From the NCBI RefSeq assembly GCF_009928525.1, contig NZ_JAABOK010000016.1:62001-126000 (forward strand): a DNA stretch of 64,000 bases. The letters run 5' to 3'. The DNA comes from Chitinophaga solisilvae. Its GTDB lineage: Bacteria > Bacteroidota > Bacteroidia > Chitinophagales > Chitinophagaceae. Below the pieces are notes generated by a model that was given only the letters and a program-made list of their open reading frames with translations, made no database searches and was not told where the DNA came from. The position numbers and the translations under genes were made by a program. This document shows, piece by piece, positions 55,301-59,900 of this stretch. The stretch's first letter is position 1. Every line of letters begins with the position of its first letter.

Positions 55301-55564
55301 TTCCACCAGTACCTGCCACTTCCCTTCCCTGCCTGCACTACAGCTGATGCTGAGCTGTAGTTCTTCTTCCCCGCTCACTGCCAGCGGATAATGAATAGTG
55401 AGATCCCGCAGTTCCAGCGTAGTATAATCGTAATTATGCTTACGGAATACCTGGTAGATGAGATCTATATATGCCAGACCCGGTAATATGGCCTGTCCAT
55501 ATACAATATGGCCGGCTATGACAGGGTTTTTAAGGGAGATATTGATATGTTCCGTTATCATCAT
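37223..55564 (-). CDS. PKS2: trans-AT polyketide synthase, modules 2(part)-7(part)
   Basis: 6,113 aa, the largest complete gene here. Order: DH (H19, D191), ACP (S339), KS3 (C589), DH (H1068, D1234), KR (Y1680), C-methyltransferase (GAGTGATS near 1977), ACP (S2230), KS4 (C2480), KR (Y3279), ACP (S3435), KS5 (C3675, HGTAT at H3810), ACP (S4161), KS6 (C4420), KR (Y5234), ACP (S5393), KS7 (C5636), docking helices (6085-6113). The protein starts directly in a DH whose HxxxGxxxxP motif is already at residue 19, so it has no N-terminal docking segment and completes the module opened by the last KS of PKS1. ATG codons at 55564 and 55561 are both possible starts. The PKS1 stop is 10 bp upstream. No AT domain is seen. 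The gene ends with a stop codon inside a perfect hairpin. Confidence 0.97.
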   Translation of the reverse strand: MMITEHINISLKNPVIAGHIVYGQAILPGLAYIDLIYQVFRKHNYDYTTLELRDLTIHYPLAVSGEEELQLSISCSAGREGKWQVLVEGSTTGQGADTAKRKYVTAEMHPPSSPIADEVIDIADVRRTAKEIISMEDIYRRAREVELVHTGFVKTTGAVYHTEEAAFIDITVGPEAAGSAAGFMFHPALVDGSAMGTGLFPVDENGKPFLFLPLFYESFYATELLQEACIARYSASRKKDLLNLNITFYNREGRKVARLKNFSNKLVKEPGQINPERTIAAPAEQIRKIPPAAPVVSGSNNEALQQAVSYLQQLMAAAIGGQAAQIDIKTGYYELGLSSASLLSIVETIGEKTGTGLSPILLFEHTTIAELAGYLSESYPQVFGAAAPATSVTRQEENRLPVNVSNNPVVQYLPENTDIAIIGIAGRYPGAENIAAFWENLLEGKDCITEVPPERWNWRRHEALRSPSGKILSRWGGFLKDVDRFDPAFFKISPRDAETMDPQERLFLEICWETMEDAGYTPKSLAGPEKRNKVGVFAGVMHKDYALIGAEAVLKGAHFPLSLNYAQIANRVSYCCNFHGPSMAVDTVCSSSLTAMHLALESIRHGESEVALAGGVNLSLHPDKYLSYGLMDLHASDGYCHAFGKGGDGYVSGECVAAVLLKPLNKAIQDQDHIYAVIKGSSINHGGTASGITVPSPVAQADMILSCLEKTGIHPRTISYVEAHGTGTSLGDPIEMQGLVKAYRQYTADKQYCAIGSVKSNIGHAEAAAGISGLSKAVLQLYHKTLTPSLHAQELNPYIDFASSPFYVQRERAVWHAPEITTGEGTKVLPRRAAVSSFGATGANAHIILEEYTPAPADVASSPVQGQFLVPLSAKNRERLQAYAAKLLRHLQDNPEAANPAALAFTLQTGRVALEHRIAFVTGDIAGLTGMLQAYVNGQTNIPGCFEGQLKAGQDTLQLFSGDEDWGVLVQQWLQKGQLKKAAELWVKGLEIDWLLLYPSGHPQRISLPAYPFARERYWIPENQQPLPAVQQQASAWLHPLLQQNTSDFTEQRFSSTFSGKEFFLADHVVQGRSILPGVAYLEMARAAVSCSMRTHVEENIQFRNIVWATPLVAGETPAEVHVGLWPEDNGEITYEVYADGAAAKTIYSKGSILLTEPQGRSAWNIADLQRSCNRRHMPGEECYRIFNDMGIAYGPAFQGIRDIYAGDRQLLAKIVMPAAAGNGQFILHPSILDAAMQTTLALRYQDGNTRPAMAFALRSCYMLQPCNQEMWAYTRYSDNTNEGDALQRFDIDLCDEQGNICVQITGLSSRAGGIEATADTISRSWRLTPVWEQVITEQELLPQHTTVVVAGASPADMTVIRRYYPQAKAISITTTDSAVTLQEKLESVAPFEHMIWVTAAAGKEELQQQEKEVLHGFRFMKALLQCQPENVLQYLTVVTRRGAAVSTTGDVSPAAAGIHGLVGALAKECPRWKVRLADMPALIDIPWKDILTLPPDAAGNAKAFRNGQWYEQHMLPLEEQVEATSPVYRRRGVYVIIGGAGGVGTAWTEHMIRRYDAQVIWIGRRTKDATIQAAIDAMALLGTAPEYISADAGNKEAMLQAYRSVRSKYSQVNGVVHAAMVMHTRNIKSMEEEDFLRVSSAKIAAGICMAEVFAQEPLDFMLFFSSMVSFVKNAGQSGYAAGSLFADALARQLARSSSYAVKTINWGYWGSVGAVAGSEVLQEWTRKNEIGLIASAEAWEVLDAFLAAPQEQWLFHKTTGPAGMNGLVLSAGALRQLPPANTPCLQRISASALQERIPVPVVPPYDADMTAALCEVIWVLLRDTGLFDKKYFTLADITPVVIPVYHRWLEESLEILAANGYLELQEDACIVLKDVQLTAADAWARWDAQLKQWPLGSSEKEWIRLTEVMLRAMPQILTGKTAATDIMFRDASLDLVRGIYQGNEVADYFNEVLAQTIVAYLRDRTRQGNTTPVRILEIGAGTGATSAGVFRLVNEYAGQIGEYCFTDISKAFLFAGESMYGQEYPRLPITYKLLDISQPLEPQGFEPGSYDVVIAANVLHATRNITHTLRNTKALLSKHGLLLLNEVSSRLFFAHLTFGLLKGWWLTEDPGLRIQGCPGLYPHSWKALLEQEGMRHVWFPAQAAHATGQQIIVAESDGMIRMAAKSEAPAKQAPVKPVVAPAPVAAVDNNTDKEELIRKAIVSKLAVSLKIAPDKIDMDASFADYGLDSIIGLHTVQLLNEGMSLSLESTVLFDYSSVNRLAAYIYANHQPVLEIAAAATTPAVQPQPSTPSIAYQRRKAPVPLKAPAEEKIHREPVAIIGMSGKFAGADNVHQLWDYLRDGTDLVEKVTRWDLSSSYEEGETYCDQGSFIRDIAAFDPLFFNISGLEATYIDPQQRLFLEEAWKALEDAGYAGSGVPAQPRLWGVYVGSAAGDYQKLFKDKKEIPPQAFWGNLNSITPARIAYHLDLQGPAIAVDTACSSSLVAIHMACQGLWERETDMALAGGVFIQSTPGALLDANRAGMLSPGGRCFTFDNRADGFVLGEGVGAVVLKRLQDALKDGDHIYGVIRGSGINQDGTTNGITAPSAVSQERLESRIYEEFNINPADIQLVETHGTGTKLGDPIEFNALTRSFRKYTDRQTYCAIGSVKTNIGHVTAAAGVAGLVKVLLSMQHKMIPASLHFETGNTNIAFAGSPFYVNTALKKWETPDQQPRLAALSSFGLSGTNAHMIIEEAPQQKRTHTQLPAYMVVLSAHSAVQLRQQVTQLQDYCRQSPATDPGDMSYTLLLGRKHFHHRWAAVSSGINELIRQLEEWLRAGTAPQVWSGVLPETGRREDAVRKKQGEESIQRCSQVLPQQEYTAQLAVIADLYIQGYTLVFDRLFTAGYGRIPLPAYPFARDTYWVDTPAAGTPAGVTEMDIRMMTPVWEKISISPPALIPTPARVLLTGGTVEDMHALQQYWPQVQVSRLDAVNSHKTILPAREAAGHTHLVWIAPDNTDHPDNSTALIAAQHTGVLSCFRLIRALLQKGYATHELSWTIITRGCVSTGPQDRIRPDHAALHGLCGAMAKEYPHWSVKVADLPEGAPVPWEQVMHLPADAAGNTLAWRKGSWYSQHLALLQQTSPVTSLYRRNGVYVVIGGAGGIGTEWTEYMIRNWQAQVIWIGRRREDTAILASRDRLGALGVRPDYIQADATDADALRAAHTIVMNRYGRIHGVIQSAIVLQDQGLLNMEESAFHAVLRAKVDVSVHLAQVFGKEKPDFVLFFSAMNAFIKAPGQSNYAAGSTFEDAYARYLSQQWNCPVKTINWGYWGHTGVVSGEAYRQRMYEAGIGSITTAEAMSALEQLLAGSIDQIALIKTTSSCVIPGIPVKGMNMAAESLQLPEKDIRKHTAQPAMSTQTLKHHARSILRSCISHLLKITAEQIRDDHSFSALGVDSIIAVQLVARISKETGCRLQASVLFDYSTVAELAQYMADNFRPELEAASQPPQTPAALNNTGVPVLTPGNTVAPQVTPSPATVIQKEPVAIIGISGRYPGSASLEELWAHLSGGDDLVTKADRWAATDNSTYYGGFLDHIDQFDPHCFNITALEASYMDPQQRLFLEESWKALENAGYTGNDGHTHACGVYVGCHAGDYQQLLGKDAPPQAFWGNAHAVIPARIAYHLNLQGPAMAIDTACSSSLVAIQQACQALWTGEIKMALAGGVFIQVTPRFYELGGKAGMLSPTGRCYSFDDRADGFIPGEGAGAVVLKKLSDAIADGDHIYGVIKGTAANQDGATNGITAPSGRSQERLIRQVYDNFHIHPENIGMVEAHGTATILGDPIEYGALTGAFRKYTGRERYCALGTIKTNIGHASAAAGIAGLSRVLLSLQHKQIPPSLHFRQGNGSIAFEGSPFYVNTDLQEWPSAPGHARQAALSAFGFSGTNVHMVIEEAPAPLRRPAEKPAYLIVLSARTQAQLQLQVRQFLTFSEAHPQTAMGDMSYTLLLGRKHFHHRFSCVARNAQELHEALRTWLENGSAPGIHTAVLQEGREGEQESLMTYGEECITICRQTSNAAEYRERLSAIASLYVSGYALPFDRLLAGGSYGRIPLPGYSFMRERYWVPEHPDKKPLPPLVPQQPAAAHTSGSLQAATEAAVQQLLASITGIAPARLEATGHFEELGLDSIMITQFSKGIEKWTGHLDTTLFFRYHTIRSVAKYLTDTYPAAMQVHDNAGVTAQAATDNPPVPIPVAAQTPEHPANGNGHTDIAVIGIAGRYPQAETLEAFWKNLYEGKDCIEEIPADRWSLTGFYEPDFNRALAEGRSYIKWGGFLKQVDCFDPLFFNISPRNAVLMDPQERLFLETAWACLEDAGYTRRSLEQEGYGNRIGVFAGATFNNYQLLMAEAAQQQGKEMYIANSQIYSIANRVSYVMNFTGPSLTVDTACSSSLQALHLACESIRRGESRMALAGGVNLSLHYSKYITLSQEQFGATDGHCRAFGEGGSGYVPAEGVGVVFLKPLQDAVADGDHIYGVIKGTAASHAGKTNGYTVPGPASQSLAIETALRNSNIDARSISCIEAHGTGTSLGDPIELAGLTDVFRKYTSDTGFCAISSVKSNIGHAEAAAGIAQLTKVLLQLKHQTLVSNLMHGQRLNPNIAFEQTPFVVQQHNTEWKRPVTDGREMPRRAGISSFGAGGANVHMIVEEYIPVTTPAASFVQPLPYLIVLSARNEDRLRMKATQLLDVLQSGALRENGLPDIAFTLQTGREAMDTRLAFTVNSMRDLEDRLVNYLAGTPDDSLLKGNVKDHKETLALLGKAEDLQELLDFHTAKKQYHKLLELWVKGAVCDWNKLYPAGKPARISLPVYPFAKERCWVGGTKATKAVPAESPAADNVASLLTFEEYWTPAVRTITNIPVKIYVCLLGTDDEPQPVVAVRPGTTTVVITAGSHYEKHSAHHYTINPQDRSTYEAALQDITQSLGSIDALLYGWPLAGHSFVQDCTPVVLLLQALAATGIRQLRCLLTGSYRTGEERCYLESWSGISHSLGMTMPGIKMGIAYHEAGEISLSEWMQYCFDELQADRIQSTCYQAGQRYAGSIRPVVTEDATAMPIRNGGTYLITGGAGGLGLIFARHLAVSQPVNLLLTGRKPLDATRKAAIDALEALGSKVWYIQADIADEAAMSKGLQEALQQCGPLNGVIHAAGIASDKSILEKTLADFSRILSPKVAGTIVLEQLLKGQSPDFVCYFSSSSGILGDFGSGDYAMANRFLMAYARYRSQAGMPGKTLVINWPLWREGGMQFDADDTTRMYLKSSGQRLLETPEGLAIFMKLLAQPRVQHLVIAGERDRVHRFLGLETANTMAVPQPAPVVGAPPVNDLPLKHDLPAEEAIEQDLKAIAGQLLEIAADKLDHRENLADLGCDSVRLTAFANRINAHYNIEITPALFFAHPTLEKLTAHFLNAYKETVTAFYAQPAVPAETVAPAADTTHLEHSTDAVPGVPVPVAITGMSGRFPQARNIDEMWNILQQGHCAVEEIPAERFDWRKYHGDPAEDPEKTNCRWSGFIPGVKEFDPAFFEISPREATEMDPRQRLLMQEAWRALEDAGYGPAQLKAGKVGMFVGVEEGDYQLLPDAGHHVTANHTAILASRLAYFLDLKGPVMAINTACSSALAALHQACASLRNGECDAAVVAAVNLMLLPERWVWMSQAGMLSADGKCAAFSKQANGLVPGEAVAAIVLKRLPDATSQGDPVYAVISASGINYDGKTNGITAPGSTAQAALLRDTYDRFHISPEDIDYIVTHGTGTRLGDPVETDALHEVFKKATTKKHYCALTSSKTNFGHTLAASGLVSLISLVQALRHKTIPASLHCEEESDYVKWNDSPFYINKSTRPWEDKGKGVLTGAVSAFGFSGTNAHVVVQSHPQNIPPVQKTAPYYLLPLSATTEEALQEKINDMIRFLQQPATAPLQLVNISYTLIAARQHFTHRCMIIASSSEEAIRLWQQAAGKEHAAGIHQGSVAAGFREQKAQQQYLQGMLEAARLMEDNVNDYTEILHAVADSYCEGYSPDWQALYGDTPPHRVHLPAYPFAREHYWWPKKKEQTTMPVVTLQQEPPAATTRLYEQLLDEVLSNDISIDMALQRIQEM
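39270..42850 (-). other. Module 6: KS6-KR-ACP
   Basis: KS6 has TACSS (C4420), EAHGTGT and KSNIGH. The KR region (about 4865-5320) starts with a distinctive structural part beginning FEEYWTP and has TGGAGGLG, YFSSSSG, Tyr5234 and a B-type Asp (GIASDKS). The ACP reads GCDSVRLTAF. The KR-ACP-KS stretch is most like that of modules 15-16. A beta-hydroxyl is predicted. Confidence 0.85.
42970..45005 (-). other. Module 5: KS5-ACP, no processing domain
   Basis: KS5 has TACSS (C3675) and KTNIGH but reads EAHGTATILGDP; the catalytic His3810 is kept while the fourth residue of HGTGT is Ala. The KS is followed directly by an ACP (GLDSIMITQF, S4161). If KS5 elongates, the beta-keto group stays or is modified in trans. 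Confidence 0.84.
45150..48620 (-). other. Module 4: KS4-KR-ACP
   Basis: KS4 has TACSS (C2480), ETHGTGT and KTNIGH. The KR (with its own structural subdomain, about residues 2905-3380) has GGAGGIG, FFSAMN and Tyr3279; VLQDQ carries the B-type Asp. The ACP reads GVDSIIAVQL. No DH is seen, so a beta-hydroxyl is predicted. The KR is strongly similar at DNA level to the module-8 KR. Confidence 0.86.
45530..46740 (-). repeat. KR segment of module 4, strongly similar copy of 31,470-32,700
   Basis: The DNA for the KR of module 4 matches the module-8 KR over long stretches, for example the block near 45,860-45,910 against 31,800-31,845. The proteins share runs such as YATHELSWTIITR and YMIRNWQAQVIWIGRRRED. 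The offset between copies at that block is 14,064 bp, a multiple of three. Confidence 0.8.
48740..54320 (-). other. Module 3: KS3-DH-KR-cMT-ACP
   Basis: KS3 has TVCSS (C589), HGTGT and NIGH. The DH has HVVQGRSILP (H1068) and HPSILDAAMQ (D1234), both intact. The KR has GGAGGVG, FFSS and Tyr1680, but its stereo motif (HAAMVMHTRN) lacks the B-type Asp. The C-methyltransferase has EIGAGTGATS. The ACP reads GLDSIIGL. Predicted product is an alpha-methyl alpha,beta-enoyl thioester. Confidence 0.88.
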
Positions 55565-56960
55565 GATATTACTGTTAAAAGGTTTCCCAGATCATGGGAA
55601 GCTGTTTTACATGATCAGCCACCGGCGTCTTTTGCAGATTTTCTATGCTGACTTTTTCAGGATTGTGTACTGGAGATACTTTTCCCGTATCCGGCAAAGG
55701 CAAAGGTTGTCTTGTACCGGATCCATTACGTATATCCGTTCCCGTAGTAATGATTACATGTACGTTGGTGCCGCCGTCAGCGAAGCAGTTAAGTCCTGCC
55801 ACAGCCGGAGCGGCTGCCCAGCTGCGATGCTCCCGGCTAAATTCAAACGGCGAGGACGTGAAATCATAATACCGCATTGCCTGCTGGCCCGATAAGAACG
55901 GTACCTGCTCCCGGTGATGCAGCATCAGCAGCACTTTAATCAGTCCTGCCATACCTTCCGCACACAACGGGTGACCAATGTTCGGTTTGATACAACCCAG
56001 TCCGCACGGCACTTTCAGCCCGTTGCGATATACTTCGCTGACAGCCTTCAGTTCCAGCAGGTCTGTTACTTCCGTGCCGGAGCCGTTCGCTTCTATATAG
56101 GTGATATCCGTTGCGCGATATCCGCTGCGTTGCAAAGCCTCCTGCATCACTGCCTTCTGCGCCTGCAGGTTCGGGCTGGCAGGCCCGGCGGTACGGCCGT
56201 CGTTGTTGACGGCAACGGCGCGGATCACGCCGTAGATGTGATCCCCCGATGCTTCCGCATCTTCCACCCGCTTCAGCATTACCATCCCTGCTCCTTCGGA
56301 CAACAGTACACCGGCAGCCCGCTGATCGAAGACATGAAAAAAGGGACCATTATTGAGCAGGCCACGCTGTTCAAACAACTCCATTACGCCACCGCTTTCA
56401 AGCAGGCTGACGCCCCCGGCCAGCGCGGTATCTATATCTCCGGTCTGTAACGCCTGGCAGGCCATATGCAAAGACACCAACGCACTGGAACAGGCGGTAT
56501 CCACTACCACAGCAGGGCCGCGCAGATCAAAGAACTGGCTGATGTTGGCCGCCAGGTAGTTTTGTCCTACTGCCACCACCGGGTTACGGGCTGCCGACAG
56601 CGCCAGTGCGGACGGCTGATGTTGACTGCGGCCACCGATATAAACACCGGTACGGGTGTCTTTGAATACCGTATGATGGTAACCGGCATGATATATTACC
56701 CGCAGACTTTCTTCCAGTAATAACAATGCCTGCGGATCCATGGCTGCGGCATCAGCGGGTGGTATTAAAAAGAAATCGGGGTCAATGGTTTTTTTGCGCT
56801 GCAGCATGCCTCCGTACACAGCCCGGCCGTCCTGCGTTGTGCTTACCTGCGCAAGCCCGCTGCGGCCGGCAGATAGCAGGTCCCAGTAAGCATCCAGGTT
56901 ATCGGCGCCTGCAAAACGGCAGGACATGCCGACTACCGCAATATCTCCGGAGAAGCGTGC
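54420..56960 (-). other. Module 2: KS0 (PKS1) | DH-ACP (PKS2), dehydrating bimodule partner
   Basis: KS2 keeps Cys2169 and NIGH but reads EANGSGTEVTD where elongating KSs have HGTGTxLGDP. The first catalytic His is Asn2304, so it likely transfers without elongation. The DH opening PKS2 has HIVYGQAILP (H19) and HPALVDGSAM (D191); the usual Gln of DxxxQ is Met. Its ACP reads GLSSASLL. A KS-KR-ACP followed by KS0-DH-ACP is the known dehydrating bimodule of trans-AT systems, so this step should convert the module-1 hydroxyl to an alkene. Confidence 0.78.
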
Positions 56961-59900
56961 CAGCGGCTGTTTTACCGGGGCTATCGCCGGAGATGCTGCC
57001 GGTGGGGCATGCCGTTCTTCCTTACTATTTACATGCGTATCATTAACCGGCAGGTCTGCAGCGTGATGCGCCACCAGCCAGCCGGACAGCGATGATAATG
57101 TCGGGTATTCAAATAACAGCGACGGGTCCAGCGGCGCAGCTATTTCCTGATTGATCCGGCGCAGCAGCTGCGACAGCAGGATCGAATCCACTCCATAATC
57201 CTGGAAAGCTGTATCCGCATCCAGTTTGCTGACAGGTATTTTCAGTTCTTCACTGAACAGTTCCAGCAACCATTGTGTAGTGGCAGATGATATGGAAGCG
57301 CCGTTATGATTTTCTTTATGGACAACGGATGTTTTAGCGACGGATGTTACCGCAGGGAAATGCAGCAGCTCTGCCGGTTTAAACGCCTGCGCACTGGCAA
57401 CAGCCGCCATGATTACACCCTGGCGGCCGCTTTGCAATACCTGGTCCAGCAGCGACAGGCCTTCCGTATTCAACAGCGTCAGCAGCCCCGTGTCCTGGTA
57501 AGCTCTGCTGGTTATCTCGCCTATTCCGATTTCTTTCCAGCTGGGCCACTGGATACTCACGAGCGGACTGATTCCGGTGTGAGCGGCAGACAAATAATCC
57601 ATCCAGGCGTTAGCCATGGCATAGTCTGCCTGGCCTGCACCCAGCGAGGGTATGATGGCCGATACAGAGGAGAACAATACAAAGCAGCGCAGCGGGCGGT
57701 TTCCGAAGATCCGGTACAGCGTGCTCAGTCCTTCCGTTTTCGGTGACAGCACCGCTTCCATATCTTCCTTACGTTTACGGATAAACGCAGGATTATGCGG
57801 GTCCAGCAGGCCGGCGCTATGTATGACGCCTGCGATGCGGCCCAGCCGCGTTTCCAGCTGTGCCAGCTGATGTTCCAGGGCATGCTGGTCGGTAAGCGGC
57901 GTAGTAATCACTTCTACCTGTACTCCCAGACCAGCTATGGAAGCCAGTTGCGGATCATCAGGTGAAAGCGGGCGGCGACCCAGCAGTATTAATTTCTTTA
58001 CGCCGTAGCGGGAGATAAAATGTTTTGCGCACAGCAAACCGATGCCACGCGTGCCACCGGTAATCAGCAGTACTTCATCTGCATTGAACTGCAGGCGGTC
58101 CGCCTCCGTAACGGGCAATGCGGCTTCCGACAACACGGACTGATAGCGTACGCCGTTGCGGTAAGCGACTTCCGCTTCATGGCCGGCATGATAATATTCC
58201 TGTGCAATCAGTGATGCCAGCTGGCTGTCAGGCAGGTCTGCCGCCACATCCATATGACGGGAACGCAGTTGCCGGTACTCGCTTTGCAGCATACGGAACA
58301 ACCCTGCAGCCAGCGCACCGCTCCGGTTTCTGGGAGTATCCTGCACCGCTTCCAGTCCGCGGCTTACCGCCAGCAACAGATGTCCGCTTTCCCTGGCTTC
58401 CGCTGCCAGCTGTTGTAACAATGGCAGCCAGCGTTCCGGAGATACCATCTGCGCACTGCATCCGGTAAGATCAATACAGCCACTATAGCCGGTGCTGTGA
58501 AATATGAGATCTGCATCTGCATTTACAATATAGCTGCCCGGAAAATGGCGGGTCAACGCTTCAGCCAGCCGTTGCGTATCTGCCACGGATATAATGACCG
58601 GCGGGTGTGCAGCCGATACCGGTGTTTCCACCAGGGCAGCGCTTTCCCATTGTTTCTCCAGGAAATAAGTGCGGCGTACTGCAGCAGTTTTTTCGTTTAT
58701 CCGTTCCCGTATCACAGGTATTACAGGCTGTTCTGGTATCCAGTAACGTTCACGGGTAAACGGATAGACGGGTAAAGGCACAGCTGGCATTTCATCAGAC
58801 AGTGACTTCCAGTTCAGCTCATATCCTTTTACATACAATTCTGCCAAAGCCATCAGCTTATCCGAATACTCCGTAGCTGCAAGATGCCGGTGGTCCTGCA
58901 ATTCTTTAATGATGCTCTGTCCCAGCTGCCGGAAGAGCGGCTGCAACTGCCTGCCTTTTTCACCTGTATTGTCCTGGAAATAAGCATCCGCCTGTCCTTT
59001 GGACAGCACCTGCATTAACTTTTCTTTCAACATCCGGAGATCGCTCACCACGTATGCAGCCCGCAGGTGGAAATGATCGCGGCGTAATAACAACGTGGCT
59101 GCCACAGCTGCCAGCGGGTAGTTGTCTTCTTCCTGCTCCAGCCAGTGCAGCAGCTGCTGCTGCTTTTCTAACAAGGCTTCGGTTGTTCTGGCAGACAAAC
59201 AGATCAGATAGCAGGGCGACGGCGTGATGGCAGACATGGTTGTTACCACCGGCGCTTCTTCCAGCACTACATGTACATTGGTTCCACCTGAACCGAAACT
59301 GCTCACCCCTGCCCTCACCGGCTGCGGGCCATGCTGCAGCCAGGGCTGATGTCTGTCTATAAAAAAGAACGGTGTGCCGGTAATGGAGAAATGTTTGTTC
59401 TGCTGCCGGAAATGCAGGGAAGCAGGCAACTGTTTATGCTGCATGCATAGCAGTACTTTCAGCAATCCTGCGATGCCTGCCGCCGCTTCAAGGTGGCCGA
59501 TATTTGTTTTAACAGCACCCAGTGCACATTTCGCAGTTATATCAACGCCGGCGAAGGCTTCTTTCAGGCCCGCAATTTCAATGGGGTCGCCCAGCGACGT
59601 ACCTGTACCATGCGTTTCAATATAGCTGATCGTTTGCGGCAGCACACCTGCATCCCTGAATGCAGCAGAAAGTAAACCCGCATGCTGTACCGGGTTAGGC
59701 ACTGTAATGCCGCCTGCCAGGCCGCCATGATTAGTGGCGCTGCCTTTAATAACAGCATAGATATGATCCTTGTCCTGCTGCGCCTGTTGCAACGGTTTTA
59801 ACAACAATACTACGGCGCCTTCTCCTCTCACATAACCATTTGCTGCCTCATCAAAGGAGCTGCATTTTCCGTCCGGAGACAGCATGCCTGCTTTGTAGTA

